Source: Propionibacterium sp. oral taxon 192 str. F0372
Lineage (GTDB): Bacteria; Actinomycetota; Actinomycetes; Propionibacteriales; Propionibacteriaceae
DNA length: 64,000 nucleotides
Reading direction: 5' to 3'
Assembly: GCF_000413315.1 (NCBI RefSeq)
Contig: NZ_KE340298.1
Location: 186,001-250,000, forward strand
Shown: positions 37,474 to 44,769 of the stretch, piece by piece
Position numbering within the stretch: the stretch's first letter is position 1
How the letters are laid out: every line of letters begins with the position of its first letter
The notes under the pieces: model-generated
What the model saw: only the letters and a program-made list of their open reading frames with translations
Databases searched by the model: none
Told to the model about the DNA's origin: nothing
Position numbers and translations under genes: made by a program

Positions 37474-38208
37474 TCAGCCCGGTCTCACGGCTGGTGCACT
37501 GACAGCACCCTGAGCGACACGGAATCCCAGATCATCAAACGAGGCGGTCGGGTTAGTCTTGCGTCGGACGCCTGATCGGCAGCTCCACTGGGGATCGCTC
37601 CATCCCCCACCGCGAATGATACGGTACGAGCCGTAGCTCTCCGGGTCGTACAGGTCCCAGCACCATTCCCACACGCCACCGAGTAGGTCAAACAAACCCC
37701 ACGCATTTGGCTCTTTCGAGCGCACCGGATGAACTGTCCCGCCAGAATTCTCGACGTACCAGGCGATATCGTCTAGACGTCCGTACCGGGCACCCGATGT
37801 CCCCGCGCGGCAGGCCACCTGCCACTCGGCATCTGTGGGTAGGCGGTAGCCGTCTGCGCCGTGGTCCCAAGCCACAATCCAGTCATCGAGTTCAGGCTCG
37901 CTGTGGGGTCGCCACCGGGTCGGCGCCGGCTGAGGAACATCGCGCTGCGAGATCTGGTACACCGGCTCCAGGCCTTCTCGCTCTGAGAGCGCGTTGCAGA
38001 ACCTGATTGCGTCTCGCCAGCTCAAGTCGGTCTTTGGAAAGTTGGACATCTCGGGATCGCCCGCAACACCATGCACGTCGTCCCACAGTCCACGCGTCAC
38101 CACCGTCTCCGCCAACGCAAACGGTTCGACACGTACGGTCCACGAACTGCCCGTGGGGCAATCCACCATGACTTCCTCGACGGTGCCGATCAGGGGTACG
38201 GCGACCAT
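37474..38208 (-). CDS. SUMF1/formylglycine-generating-enzyme-fold protein
   Basis: The protein (244 residues) has the FGE-sulfatase fold landmarks: AETVVTRGLWDDV, GYRLPTDAEWQVACRAGTSG, WGLFDLLGGVWEWCWDLYD, and RIIRGGGWSDPQWSCRSGVRRK. True FGE enzymes carry two catalytic cysteines near this last motif. Here the second (WSC) is present, but the first position appears to be Asp or another residue, so sulfatase activation is doubtful. No sulfatase gene is nearby. I chose the ATG at 38208 because GAGGA precedes it; ATG 38220 or an upstream start at 38265 is possible. It stands alone in the scarred patch and is probably acquired. Confidence 0.82.
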   Translation of the reverse strand: MVAVPLIGTVEEVMVDCPTGSSWTVRVEPFALAETVVTRGLWDDVHGVAGDPEMSNFPKTDLSWRDAIRFCNALSEREGLEPVYQISQRDVPQPAPTRWRPHSEPELDDWIVAWDHGADGYRLPTDAEWQVACRAGTSGARYGRLDDIAWYVENSGGTVHPVRSKEPNAWGLFDLLGGVWEWCWDLYDPESYGSYRIIRGGGWSDPQWSCRSGVRRKTNPTASFDDLGFRVAQGAVSAPAVRPG

Positions 38209-39258
38209 GCGGATCCTCATGGTGTCATTCTTGGCCACGATGGCTGCGGGGCGGAGGAATCTCACCGCTTGGCCTCAGAGTTCCCATGAACACTTTTTTG
38301 CCGCACCGAGGGGGTTCTGTCATTCAGTTTGGCGGTTGTCACGAGAACGCCCTTGAATCAATGCTGCTGTAAACAAGGATGTGGGTGACCAGTCGGATCG
38401 GATGACGCAGGCGACGCGTGACGCCCATATCCAAGACAGTACGGTGCACGCCACCGAGCTGGATAAAAGCGAAGCGAATCCGCTTCTTTTGGACGGCGGC
38501 ACATCACTGACGGCCTGCCAGAAGCCTGATGCCCGCACCGAACTGCAACAGATTCTGGACCATACCAGAACCATAGTTTACACCAGTGAAGTCAGCTCCG
38601 GAAAAACGGCGACTCGATCCCTTTAAAAGTGTTGTCCATGAGAAACCGAGCACATCAGAAATCGATGATGGCAAGTTTTATTTCAATCTATAGGGAGAAG
38701 AAATCCGATCCCGTAGCGAGGGATATAAGGGTAGCTTGGTAAAAGTTGATCAGATGTCAGTTGATGAGGATCTAGGTAGTTTAGAATAATTCAAAACCAA
38801 GGAAACCTGCCACTGGTCAGATGTGTCTGCTATCACCAACCTGGCCGGAAAATCCGTCTTGTGATACAACTGCGAGAACAACACCGCGATGGAACCTAGC
38901 TACCGATTCTCATGGATGCGATACGCCGACAACAACCTGGGGCCTACTTTTGATCTGAACGACCACTAAGGCCCCGAGATCATCAGCAACACCCTTTAAC
39001 CAGGCCATAACCAGAAGCCTGAAACCGGACACTTCCACATCTACCACTAAAAACCACCTTTTCCGGGAAACAGTAGCCACGACAACTTCGACTTCTACCG
39101 AAACATCACCGCCTACAAAGGAATCATCCCCCACACCACCACACAACAACATCTCGGCCCAACTTTTTCAAAAAACAACTGGCCGAAGAAATCCTGGACT
39201 GTATCCGCACTATTTGGCATGGATTCCGGTATTTCCCGGCCTGTCACGCACACCTCGG
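38209..39258. other. Gene-poor stretch with decayed coding sequence
   Basis: About 1 kb without an intact gene lies between the SUMF1-fold gene and the hypothetical gene at 39259. It is less G+C-rich than its surroundings. The first 370 bases contain only short overlapping frames with no recognisable product. The second half includes a decayed plus-strand reading frame, listed separately. Confidence 0.6.
38865..39180 (+). pseudogene. Decayed reading frame with three in-frame TAA codons
   Basis: In one frame the codons end overwhelmingly in C (runs such as GAC AAC TTC GAC TTC TAC), as expected of coding sequence here. The frame is broken by a TGA just before it and by TAA at 38967, 38997 and 39048. 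Each TAA could come from a CAA glutamine codon by one C-to-T change. Readable pieces include RYADNNLGPTFDLNDH and YRNITAYKGIIPHTTTQQ. I do not recognise the family. Confidence 0.4.
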
Positions 39259-39762
39259 CTACTCGAACTCGGCCCGCATCCGTGCGACGAGCTCAAGCAC
39301 TTGGGACTGAACTGCGGAATCTGACAGGTTGCAGCGCCCCAAGGCCTCGGTTTGCCACGAAACGGCGCCGTCACCGGTCGGGCTGCGGCGGCCACTGATC
39401 ATCACAGATCCGAGCCCGCCGGTCAGTTCCATCCTCCGGGAGACGATGATCGAGGAACGGATCAATTCCTGGAAAGCCCGGGGAACAATGGCGACATCAT
39501 CGATGATGGCTGTCCTCTTCGTACCGTCGGTCAGTTCCCAGGAGAGTTCACCCGCATCGGAAAATCCTCCCCGCTGGATGTCCTGCCAGGCGACCATCTC
39601 CCAGCCTCGTGGGCGACGAATCACCATGCGGTCCGGGAGCAGGATCACCACGTCGTCGGCTCCACGGGCAACGGCGAGAATCTGTGGGTGTCGCAGCTGC
39701 GTGACGCGGGACAACTCCGAAGTTTCCTCGCGGGTCAGCCTGCGCGCTGGTGGTCGTGCCAT
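39259..39762 (-). CDS. Hypothetical protein coupled to a sigma factor gene
   Basis: The 167-residue soluble protein has a middle section of alternating strands (DDVVILLPDRMVIRRPRGWEMVAWQDIQRGGF) that looks like a PH-like or YcxB-like beta domain, and a helical C-terminus (VQSQVLELVARMRAEFE). No family is recognised. It begins inside the last 28 bases of the sigma factor gene, so it is probably co-expressed and may act with or against the sigma factor; that role is inferred only from position. Confidence 0.7.
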   Translation of the reverse strand: MARPPARRLTREETSELSRVTQLRHPQILAVARGADDVVILLPDRMVIRRPRGWEMVAWQDIQRGGFSDAGELSWELTDGTKRTAIIDDVAIVPRAFQELIRSSIIVSRRMELTGGLGSVMISGRRSPTGDGAVSWQTEALGRCNLSDSAVQSQVLELVARMRAEFE

Positions 39763-40619
39763 TGCCCCATCCTCTCACTCGGGCTGGACGGATACAGAAT
39801 CACACGTCTGGCCATCGAGAGCGCACGTAGTTCCTCCCGTCTAACCGTGGACACGGAGGCGCCCAGCCGTTCGGCAAGAGTCCGTCGGCTTACCGGCGGC
39901 TGCCCCAATCCGAACCGGGCCGACAAAATCATCTGTTCGTATTCACCCAGCCGGTCGAACCAGGCCATGTCCGATCCAGGCAGGCATTCCGTGAGCTCTG
40001 CCGAATCGGGGAGATCCTCATCAAGTACACTGACCGGGGTCATCCCGATCTCCAAGGTGGCCCGCACAACCGAACGCTTCACTCCCAGATGATCGGCAAT
40101 TTCCTCGGGGCGTGGTTGGCGGGCAAGCCGCTGAGCAAGTTCCTCCCCAGCCCGCTGGTATCTGAGCACCGAGCGCACCCGGTGCCTGGTGAACTCAATC
40201 GTCCCGCATCTGGTCTGTGCATGCTGCGCGATTCGCCCATCCACCAACGGATGGGCAAATGTCGAGAAACGGTGCCCGAGGCTGTGGTCGAATCTGGCAA
40301 TAGCTTCCCCCAATCCGACGCAGCCCTCCTGGAAAAGTTCCTGGAAGGAAACCGACAGACGTTTCGCCCAGTAACCGGCTCGTTGCCGGACCAGAGCAAG
40401 GTTGGCCAGATAAAGTCTACGTCGCGCGGCTTCTCCGCGCTCTGCGAGGAACTGGAGCTCTCCGTTGCTGGCTTCACAAGGGTTCTCACCGTTCGCGAGA
40501 GCATGGGCCGCGAGAAGGCCGGCTTCGATATCGACGGCCAGAGCGATCTCCTCGTCATGGGTCAGCAGTTCTGGTTCATAATCGGTGGACATGACCTCAG
40601 CGTGCTGTGTTCCCGGCAT
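39735..40619 (-). CDS. RNA polymerase sigma factor (sigma-70 family)
   Basis: The 294-residue protein shows sigma region 2 (NLALVRQRAGYWAKRL, FQELFQEGCVGLGEAIARFDHSLGHRFSTFAHPLVDGRI), a region 3-like helix-turn-helix (RPEEIADHLGVKRSVVRATL) and region 4 (EQMILSARFGLG, SRRTLAERLGASVSTVRREELRALSM). The presence of region 3 places it in group 2/3 rather than the ECF class. The core-binding part is clear; the -10-reading helix is less conserved than in primary sigma factors, so an alternative sigma is likely. An ATG at 40592 with GAGG nearby is an alternative start. Confidence 0.85.
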   Translation of the reverse strand: MPGTQHAEVMSTDYEPELLTHDEEIALAVDIEAGLLAAHALANGENPCEASNGELQFLAERGEAARRRLYLANLALVRQRAGYWAKRLSVSFQELFQEGCVGLGEAIARFDHSLGHRFSTFAHPLVDGRIAQHAQTRCGTIEFTRHRVRSVLRYQRAGEELAQRLARQPRPEEIADHLGVKRSVVRATLEIGMTPVSVLDEDLPDSAELTECLPGSDMAWFDRLGEYEQMILSARFGLGQPPVSRRTLAERLGASVSTVRREELRALSMARRVILYPSSPSERMGQWHDHQRAG

Positions 40620-40747
40620 GAATGGCGGCTGTCAACAGGCAAGAAAACGGACAACACTAATTTCGCCGATTTATCCACAGCCAGCCGATGCTTCAACAAC
40701 CACATCCAGCGTTCAGGTCCGGCGGCTGGGCCACAGACCTACAGGGG

Positions 40748-42610
40748 TCACTGGGCCCCGCGACTCAGTGCCTCCAAGTCCCGGCGCCGGGTCTCCAGAG
40801 CAATCAGCTGGCTGAAAGCCCGCTTATGCTCGACGGGATGTTCCACCGGGTTGATCCGTTGCAGCCTGGAACGCAGGTCGGTGAGTTCCCGCATCGTCGA
40901 CAGCAGTTGCAGCCGTGCGGTGTGAGCGGAAGCATAGGCCTCGTCAGGTTCGAGGAGGACCGGTTCCACCAGCAGCGCCACCTCAAGTTGCTGAACCACG
41001 GGATCGGAATTGGCACCGTGCACACGCTCGGCCCACTGGCTCGTCGAATAGGGAGTGTCGAGAATCGCCTGATATACCGCCCGGTAGGTGGGGTGGGTGA
41101 AGTCATCGGCTATCACTCCGTTCCATTCGGTGTCGAACAGGGTGGGAAACTGCAGCATCAACTTGAGGGTCGCCCGTTCGACTGCCAAATTCCGGTCCCG
41201 GGGGTCCGGCCAGTCCATGCCGAGGCCTTCCAGCACCGAACCTTCCCTGGTGGTATTGCGATGACCAGGCCGGACGGTATCGAGGGGTGTTTCACGACGG
41301 TTGGTTCGTGATACCACCTGGCGGACCTCCTCAATGTCCATCCCAACGAGTTGAGCCAGATCACGCAGGTAACCACGGACCAAGGATGCATCGCGCACGC
41401 TGGACAGCAGCGGTGCCGCAGCCCGGACCGCCTGCAACCGGCCATCGACCCGATCAAGATCGAACTGGGCGACGGTGCGTCCCATGACGAAGCGATACAA
41501 CGGAATACGCCGTCCGACCAGTTCCCGGACCGCCGGTTCCCCGGACCGCAGCCGCAAATCACAGGGATCGAGACCACCGGGCTCCACGGCAACGTAAGTC
41601 TGAGCGACGAAGTTCTGGTCGAGTTTGAAAACCTTTTCCGCTGCTGCTTGGCCTGCGGCGTCTCCGTCAAAGGTGAATACCACTTCCCCGTTGAAGACGT
41701 CATTGTTGCCCATCAGTCGCTGCACGATCCGCGCATGATCGGCACCGAAGGCAGTTCCGCAGGATGCGACGGCGGTGTCTATACCGGACACGTGGCAGGC
41801 CATCACATCGGTGTAGCCCTCGACGACCACCACTTGAGATTTCTTGCCAATCGCCTGCCGAGCCAAATCCAATCCGTAGAGGACATGGGACTTCTTGTAA
41901 ACCGGAGTTTCCGGGGTATTGAGGTATTTCGCCGGCATCCGGTCGTCGTCGAACACCCGACGCGCCCCGAAGCCCAGGACCGAACGTCCGGAATCGCGGA
42001 TCGGCCACAGCACACGTCCCTGGAAGTAGTCCCATCCGGCCTCACGGATGAGCCCCGCGGCCACCAGTTCCTCATGGGTGAAGCCTCTTGCAGTGAGGTG
42101 ACGTGCCAATACCTTGCCGTCCTTGGGAGCGTATCCCATCCCGAAATGCTCGGCGGTGGCTCTGTCGAATCCCCGGCCATCGACGAATTGACGGAAGATG
42201 ACTGCCTCTGGGGAAGTGATCTGTTCCTGGTAGAACTCCGCAGCAGCCTGGTTTGCGGCCATGATGCGCTGGCGCAACCCGGGGGCCGTGGTCGGTTGAC
42301 CGTCGTCGGAGATCCGCAACTGGACCCCGTACCGGTCGGCCAGAATCTGCACCGCCTCGGTGAAGGTGAGATTCTCGATCTTCTCGAGGAAAGTGATGAC
42401 GTCCCCACCCTCCCCGCACCCAAAGCAATAGAACAGCCCACGAGAAGGGGTGACCTGAAAGGAAGGAGTCTTCTCATCATGAAAGGGGCACAGTCCCTTC
42501 AGCGATCCCCCACCGGCATTGCGCAACTGCACGTGGGCACCGACGATGTCGTCGATACGGGCCCGCTCGCGGACCAGGGCGATGTCCTCGTCGTTGATGC
42601 GTGCAACCAT
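40748..42610 (-). CDS. dnaG: DNA primase
   Basis: DnaG makes RNA primers at the replication fork. The 620-residue protein begins with the CHC2 zinc finger (GLCPFHDEKTPSF...GLFYCFGCGEGGDV, about 38-68), followed by the RNA polymerase core (FGMGYAPKDGKVLARHL, GFGARRVFDDDRMPAKYLNTPET) and the TOPRIM motif (VVVVEGYTDVMACH, VFTFDGDAAGQAAA, about 260-320). A C-terminal helicase-binding region follows. In actinobacteria it commonly follows the dGTPase gene; here the FetB-type gene lies between. Confidence 0.97.
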   Translation of the reverse strand: MVARINDEDIALVRERARIDDIVGAHVQLRNAGGGSLKGLCPFHDEKTPSFQVTPSRGLFYCFGCGEGGDVITFLEKIENLTFTEAVQILADRYGVQLRISDDGQPTTAPGLRQRIMAANQAAAEFYQEQITSPEAVIFRQFVDGRGFDRATAEHFGMGYAPKDGKVLARHLTARGFTHEELVAAGLIREAGWDYFQGRVLWPIRDSGRSVLGFGARRVFDDDRMPAKYLNTPETPVYKKSHVLYGLDLARQAIGKKSQVVVVEGYTDVMACHVSGIDTAVASCGTAFGADHARIVQRLMGNNDVFNGEVVFTFDGDAAGQAAAEKVFKLDQNFVAQTYVAVEPGGLDPCDLRLRSGEPAVRELVGRRIPLYRFVMGRTVAQFDLDRVDGRLQAVRAAAPLLSSVRDASLVRGYLRDLAQLVGMDIEEVRQVVSRTNRRETPLDTVRPGHRNTTREGSVLEGLGMDWPDPRDRNLAVERATLKLMLQFPTLFDTEWNGVIADDFTHPTYRAVYQAILDTPYSTSQWAERVHGANSDPVVQQLEVALLVEPVLLEPDEAYASAHTARLQLLSTMRELTDLRSRLQRINPVEHPVEHKRAFSQLIALETRRRDLEALSRGAQ

Positions 42611-42690
42611 GCCGACATCCTATTGCTCCGACGGCTGTGGTCCTGCACAACGCTGCCTGCAGGCCATGGGATGATCTGATGGGAGGCATC

Positions 42691-43449
42691 ATGACCGTTG
42701 ATCCCAGCTGGAATTTGCTGGTCGCAACCATCACATTGATGTGCATTGGCGTCGCGGTGGCAATGATCAACCGGTTCAGCATCCACCGCTCAATGGTTGT
42801 CGCCGTCGCGCGGGCTGCCCTCCAGTTGCTCCTGGTGTCCTCGGTGGTAGTCGCCGCGATCGGTCAGGTGTGGACCTCCTTGTTGTTCATCGCCGTCATG
42901 TTCACCATCGCCGTGTGGACGACCACCGGGCGGGTCGGGACACGCTCCACGTGGTGGTGGTCTGCGCTGAGCCTCGCGGCAGGTGTATTGCCCACGTTGC
43001 TGGTCGTTTTCGCCTCCCGCACGGCGCCTTTCAATGGCATGGCGATGATCCCGATCGGCTCGATCATCATCGGTAACACCATGGCAGCCCACACCCTCGC
43101 CGGACGCAGATTTTTTCCCGAGTTGCGTTTCCAGGCCGGGGTCTATGAAGCAGGGCTTGCCCTGGGCATGAACCGGGTGATGGCCACCCGCATGGTGCTG
43201 GGACCAATCGTCTCCGAACCGCTGGTTCCCTCCCTGGATTCCACGCGGACCGTCGGTCTGGTCACCCTCCCCGGCGCCTACGTCGGGGTGCTTATGGGAG
43301 GTGGTACAGCCTTGCAGGCAGGAGCTGCCCAGTTGTTGGTCCTAGTGGGCATCGTGGTCTCTCAGACGGTGACGGTGGCCGTAATGACCCGTCTGATCAC
43401 TTCGGGACGACTGCTACCCGACGATTTGATCACGATGCTGCACCCCTGA
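42691..43449 (+). CDS. FetB/UPF0014-type ABC permease, without its ATPase
   Basis: The 252-residue membrane protein has about seven hydrophobic segments and the UPF0014 signatures MIPIGSIIIGNTMAA, EAGLALGMNR and GLVTLPGAYVGVLMGGG. E. coli FetB works with ATPase FetA in iron export, but no ATPase gene is adjacent here. The ATG at 42691 has GGGAGG just upstream; ATG 42679 is an alternative. The 3' end overlaps the end of the convergent dgt gene by 20 bases. Confidence 0.85.
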   Translation: MTVDPSWNLLVATITLMCIGVAVAMINRFSIHRSMVVAVARAALQLLLVSSVVVAAIGQVWTSLLFIAVMFTIAVWTTTGRVGTRSTWWWSALSLAAGVLPTLLVVFASRTAPFNGMAMIPIGSIIIGNTMAAHTLAGRRFFPELRFQAGVYEAGLALGMNRVMATRMVLGPIVSEPLVPSLDSTRTVGLVTLPGAYVGVLMGGGTALQAGAAQLLVLVGIVVSQTVTVAVMTRLITSGRLLPDDLITMLHP

Positions 43450-44572
43450 TGTTGTAACGGTGGCCGATTCCCGGTGGGAAGGTCTCGGGATCCCAACCAA
43501 GCAGCCGTTCCCCTTGAGTCAAGGCGAATCTGTCAGTCATGCCCGCCACATAGGTGACTGCCGCGACGGTGAGATCATCACCCACGTGTGGTGTAGGCAT
43601 GCTCTCGGGATGATCGACGTAGTAATGAACCAGTTGTTGAAGCAGCCGGATCATGACATGGGATTGCTCGAGGGATTCTGGACGGGTGTAGATGTGCTCA
43701 TAGTTGAACCGGCGCAGCTGAGACAGGGCGTGGGCGGTGCGGGAATCCATGCCGACCATTCCGTGCTCGACGACGGTTGCGGATACCGCACGAATGAGCA
43801 CGCCAAGTTGGGTACGTCGTTCGGCCCCGAGCACCTCCACCACATCGGTCGGCAGATCGCCGACACCAACGATGCCGGCGTGGATGGCGTCCTCAAGATC
43901 GTGGGCGCAATAAGCGATTCGATCAGCCCAGCTGACGATTTCTCCCTCAATGGTCACCGGAGCTGGCGATGACCAAGAGTGGTTGCGTATGCCATCCAAG
44001 GTTTCGGCACACAGATTGAGATCGTGCAAGGCGATGTCGGCGCCCCATGGACCATGGTCGAAACCATCGGGAAGAAAGGCATCGAAGGCCTCCTCAGCTG
44101 CATGCCCACCCGGGCCATGACCGCAGTCGTGGCCAAGGGCCATGGCATCACACAAGGTGACGTTGGCACCGACCGCCCGTGCGATGGAGGTGGCGACCTG
44201 GGCCACCTCAATAGCATGGGTGAGCCTGGTGCGCTGATGGTCGGTGGGATGGACGACAACCTGGGTCTTGCCGGCCAGGCGTCGGAAGGCTGCCGAGTGC
44301 ACGATGCGGTCACGGTCGCGTTCAAAGCAAGTGCGTTCGGGATCCGGCTCCTCCTCAACAGCCCGATGGCCCGCACCATGAGCCAAAGTGGCGCCGGGAC
44401 GCAAGGTGGCGGCCTCCCGTTCCTCACGCGCTGTCCGGTCGACGAGAGGATCAGCGCTCATGGTGACCCGGGTATCACGATGGGCGGTGATGAATTGATC
44501 GCCACCGTGGCCGGTCATCGTCCGCGCCCAAGACTGTGCCCGGGGGTTCACCGGCAATGGTTGGGAGCTCAT
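43430..44572 (-). CDS. dgt: Deoxyguanosinetriphosphate triphosphohydrolase-like protein
   Basis: The 380-residue HD-domain phosphohydrolase has RDRIVHSAAFRRLAGKTQV and RTRLTHAIEVAQVATSIA (first His), then the HD pair in ALGHDCGHGPGGHAAEEAF (about 167-185) and WADRIAYCAHDLEDA (distal Asp). It removes triphosphate from dNTPs and so affects nucleotide pools and mutation rate. In other actinobacteria dgt lies between dusB and dnaG. Here a plus-strand tRNA-like module separates it from dusB. Confidence 0.93.
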   Translation of the reverse strand: MSSQPLPVNPRAQSWARTMTGHGGDQFITAHRDTRVTMSADPLVDRTAREEREAATLRPGATLAHGAGHRAVEEEPDPERTCFERDRDRIVHSAAFRRLAGKTQVVVHPTDHQRTRLTHAIEVAQVATSIARAVGANVTLCDAMALGHDCGHGPGGHAAEEAFDAFLPDGFDHGPWGADIALHDLNLCAETLDGIRNHSWSSPAPVTIEGEIVSWADRIAYCAHDLEDAIHAGIVGVGDLPTDVVEVLGAERRTQLGVLIRAVSATVVEHGMVGMDSRTAHALSQLRRFNYEHIYTRPESLEQSHVMIRLLQQLVHYYVDHPESMPTPHVGDDLTVAAVTYVAGMTDRFALTQGERLLGWDPETFPPGIGHRYNIRGAAS

Positions 44573-44678
44573 GATGCGATTCTTCCAGCACTCACCGACA
44601 AAACATGACTGGACAACGAATTCTCCTGTTTCGCGAACCGGCAGCGCCTGAACCGGGACGCTGGTAGCGTCGTCGGCA

Positions 44679-44751
44679 CGGCGTGTAGCTCAGTAGTCAG
44701 AGCGGCGGGCTAAGGACCCGCAGGGAGCAGGGGCGGTACCTGCCACGCCGG
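44679..44751 (+). ncRNA. tRNA-like cloverleaf RNA with non-canonical T-loop and D-loop
   Basis: All four tRNA helices pair perfectly. The acceptor is CGGCGTG/CACGCCG, the D-stem GCTC/GAGC, the anticodon stem GCGGG/CCCGC and the T-stem GCAGG/CCTGC. T8, A9, G26 and a five-base variable loop are in tRNA positions. The anticodon loop is CTAAGGA, which would be AAG (Leu), but leucine tRNAs have long variable arms. The T-loop is GGCGGTA instead of the TTCRANN type. The D-loop AGTAGTCA lacks the GG pair, so the normal elbow contacts are missing. CCA is not encoded. A TAGCGT at 44665-44670 could be the -10. It ends 18 bases before an orphan coding sequence on the same strand. Probably a tRNA-derived RNA with another job. 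Confidence 0.75.
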
Positions 44752-44769
44752 CGAGACCGGAGGAGAAGC

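Noticed and set aside
36605-39258. An integrative element at tRNA-Asn
   Set aside because: The accessory patch lies on the 5' side of the tRNA. There is no integrase gene and no visible repeat of the tRNA 3' end.
41351-42679. A 442-codon plus-strand frame opposite dnaG
   Set aside because: It mirrors the primase codon pattern and shows no family features.
44679-44751. Calling this an ordinary tRNA-Leu (AAG)
   Set aside because: Leucine tRNAs have long variable arms and a canonical T-loop. This RNA has neither, and A34 anticodons are rare in bacteria.
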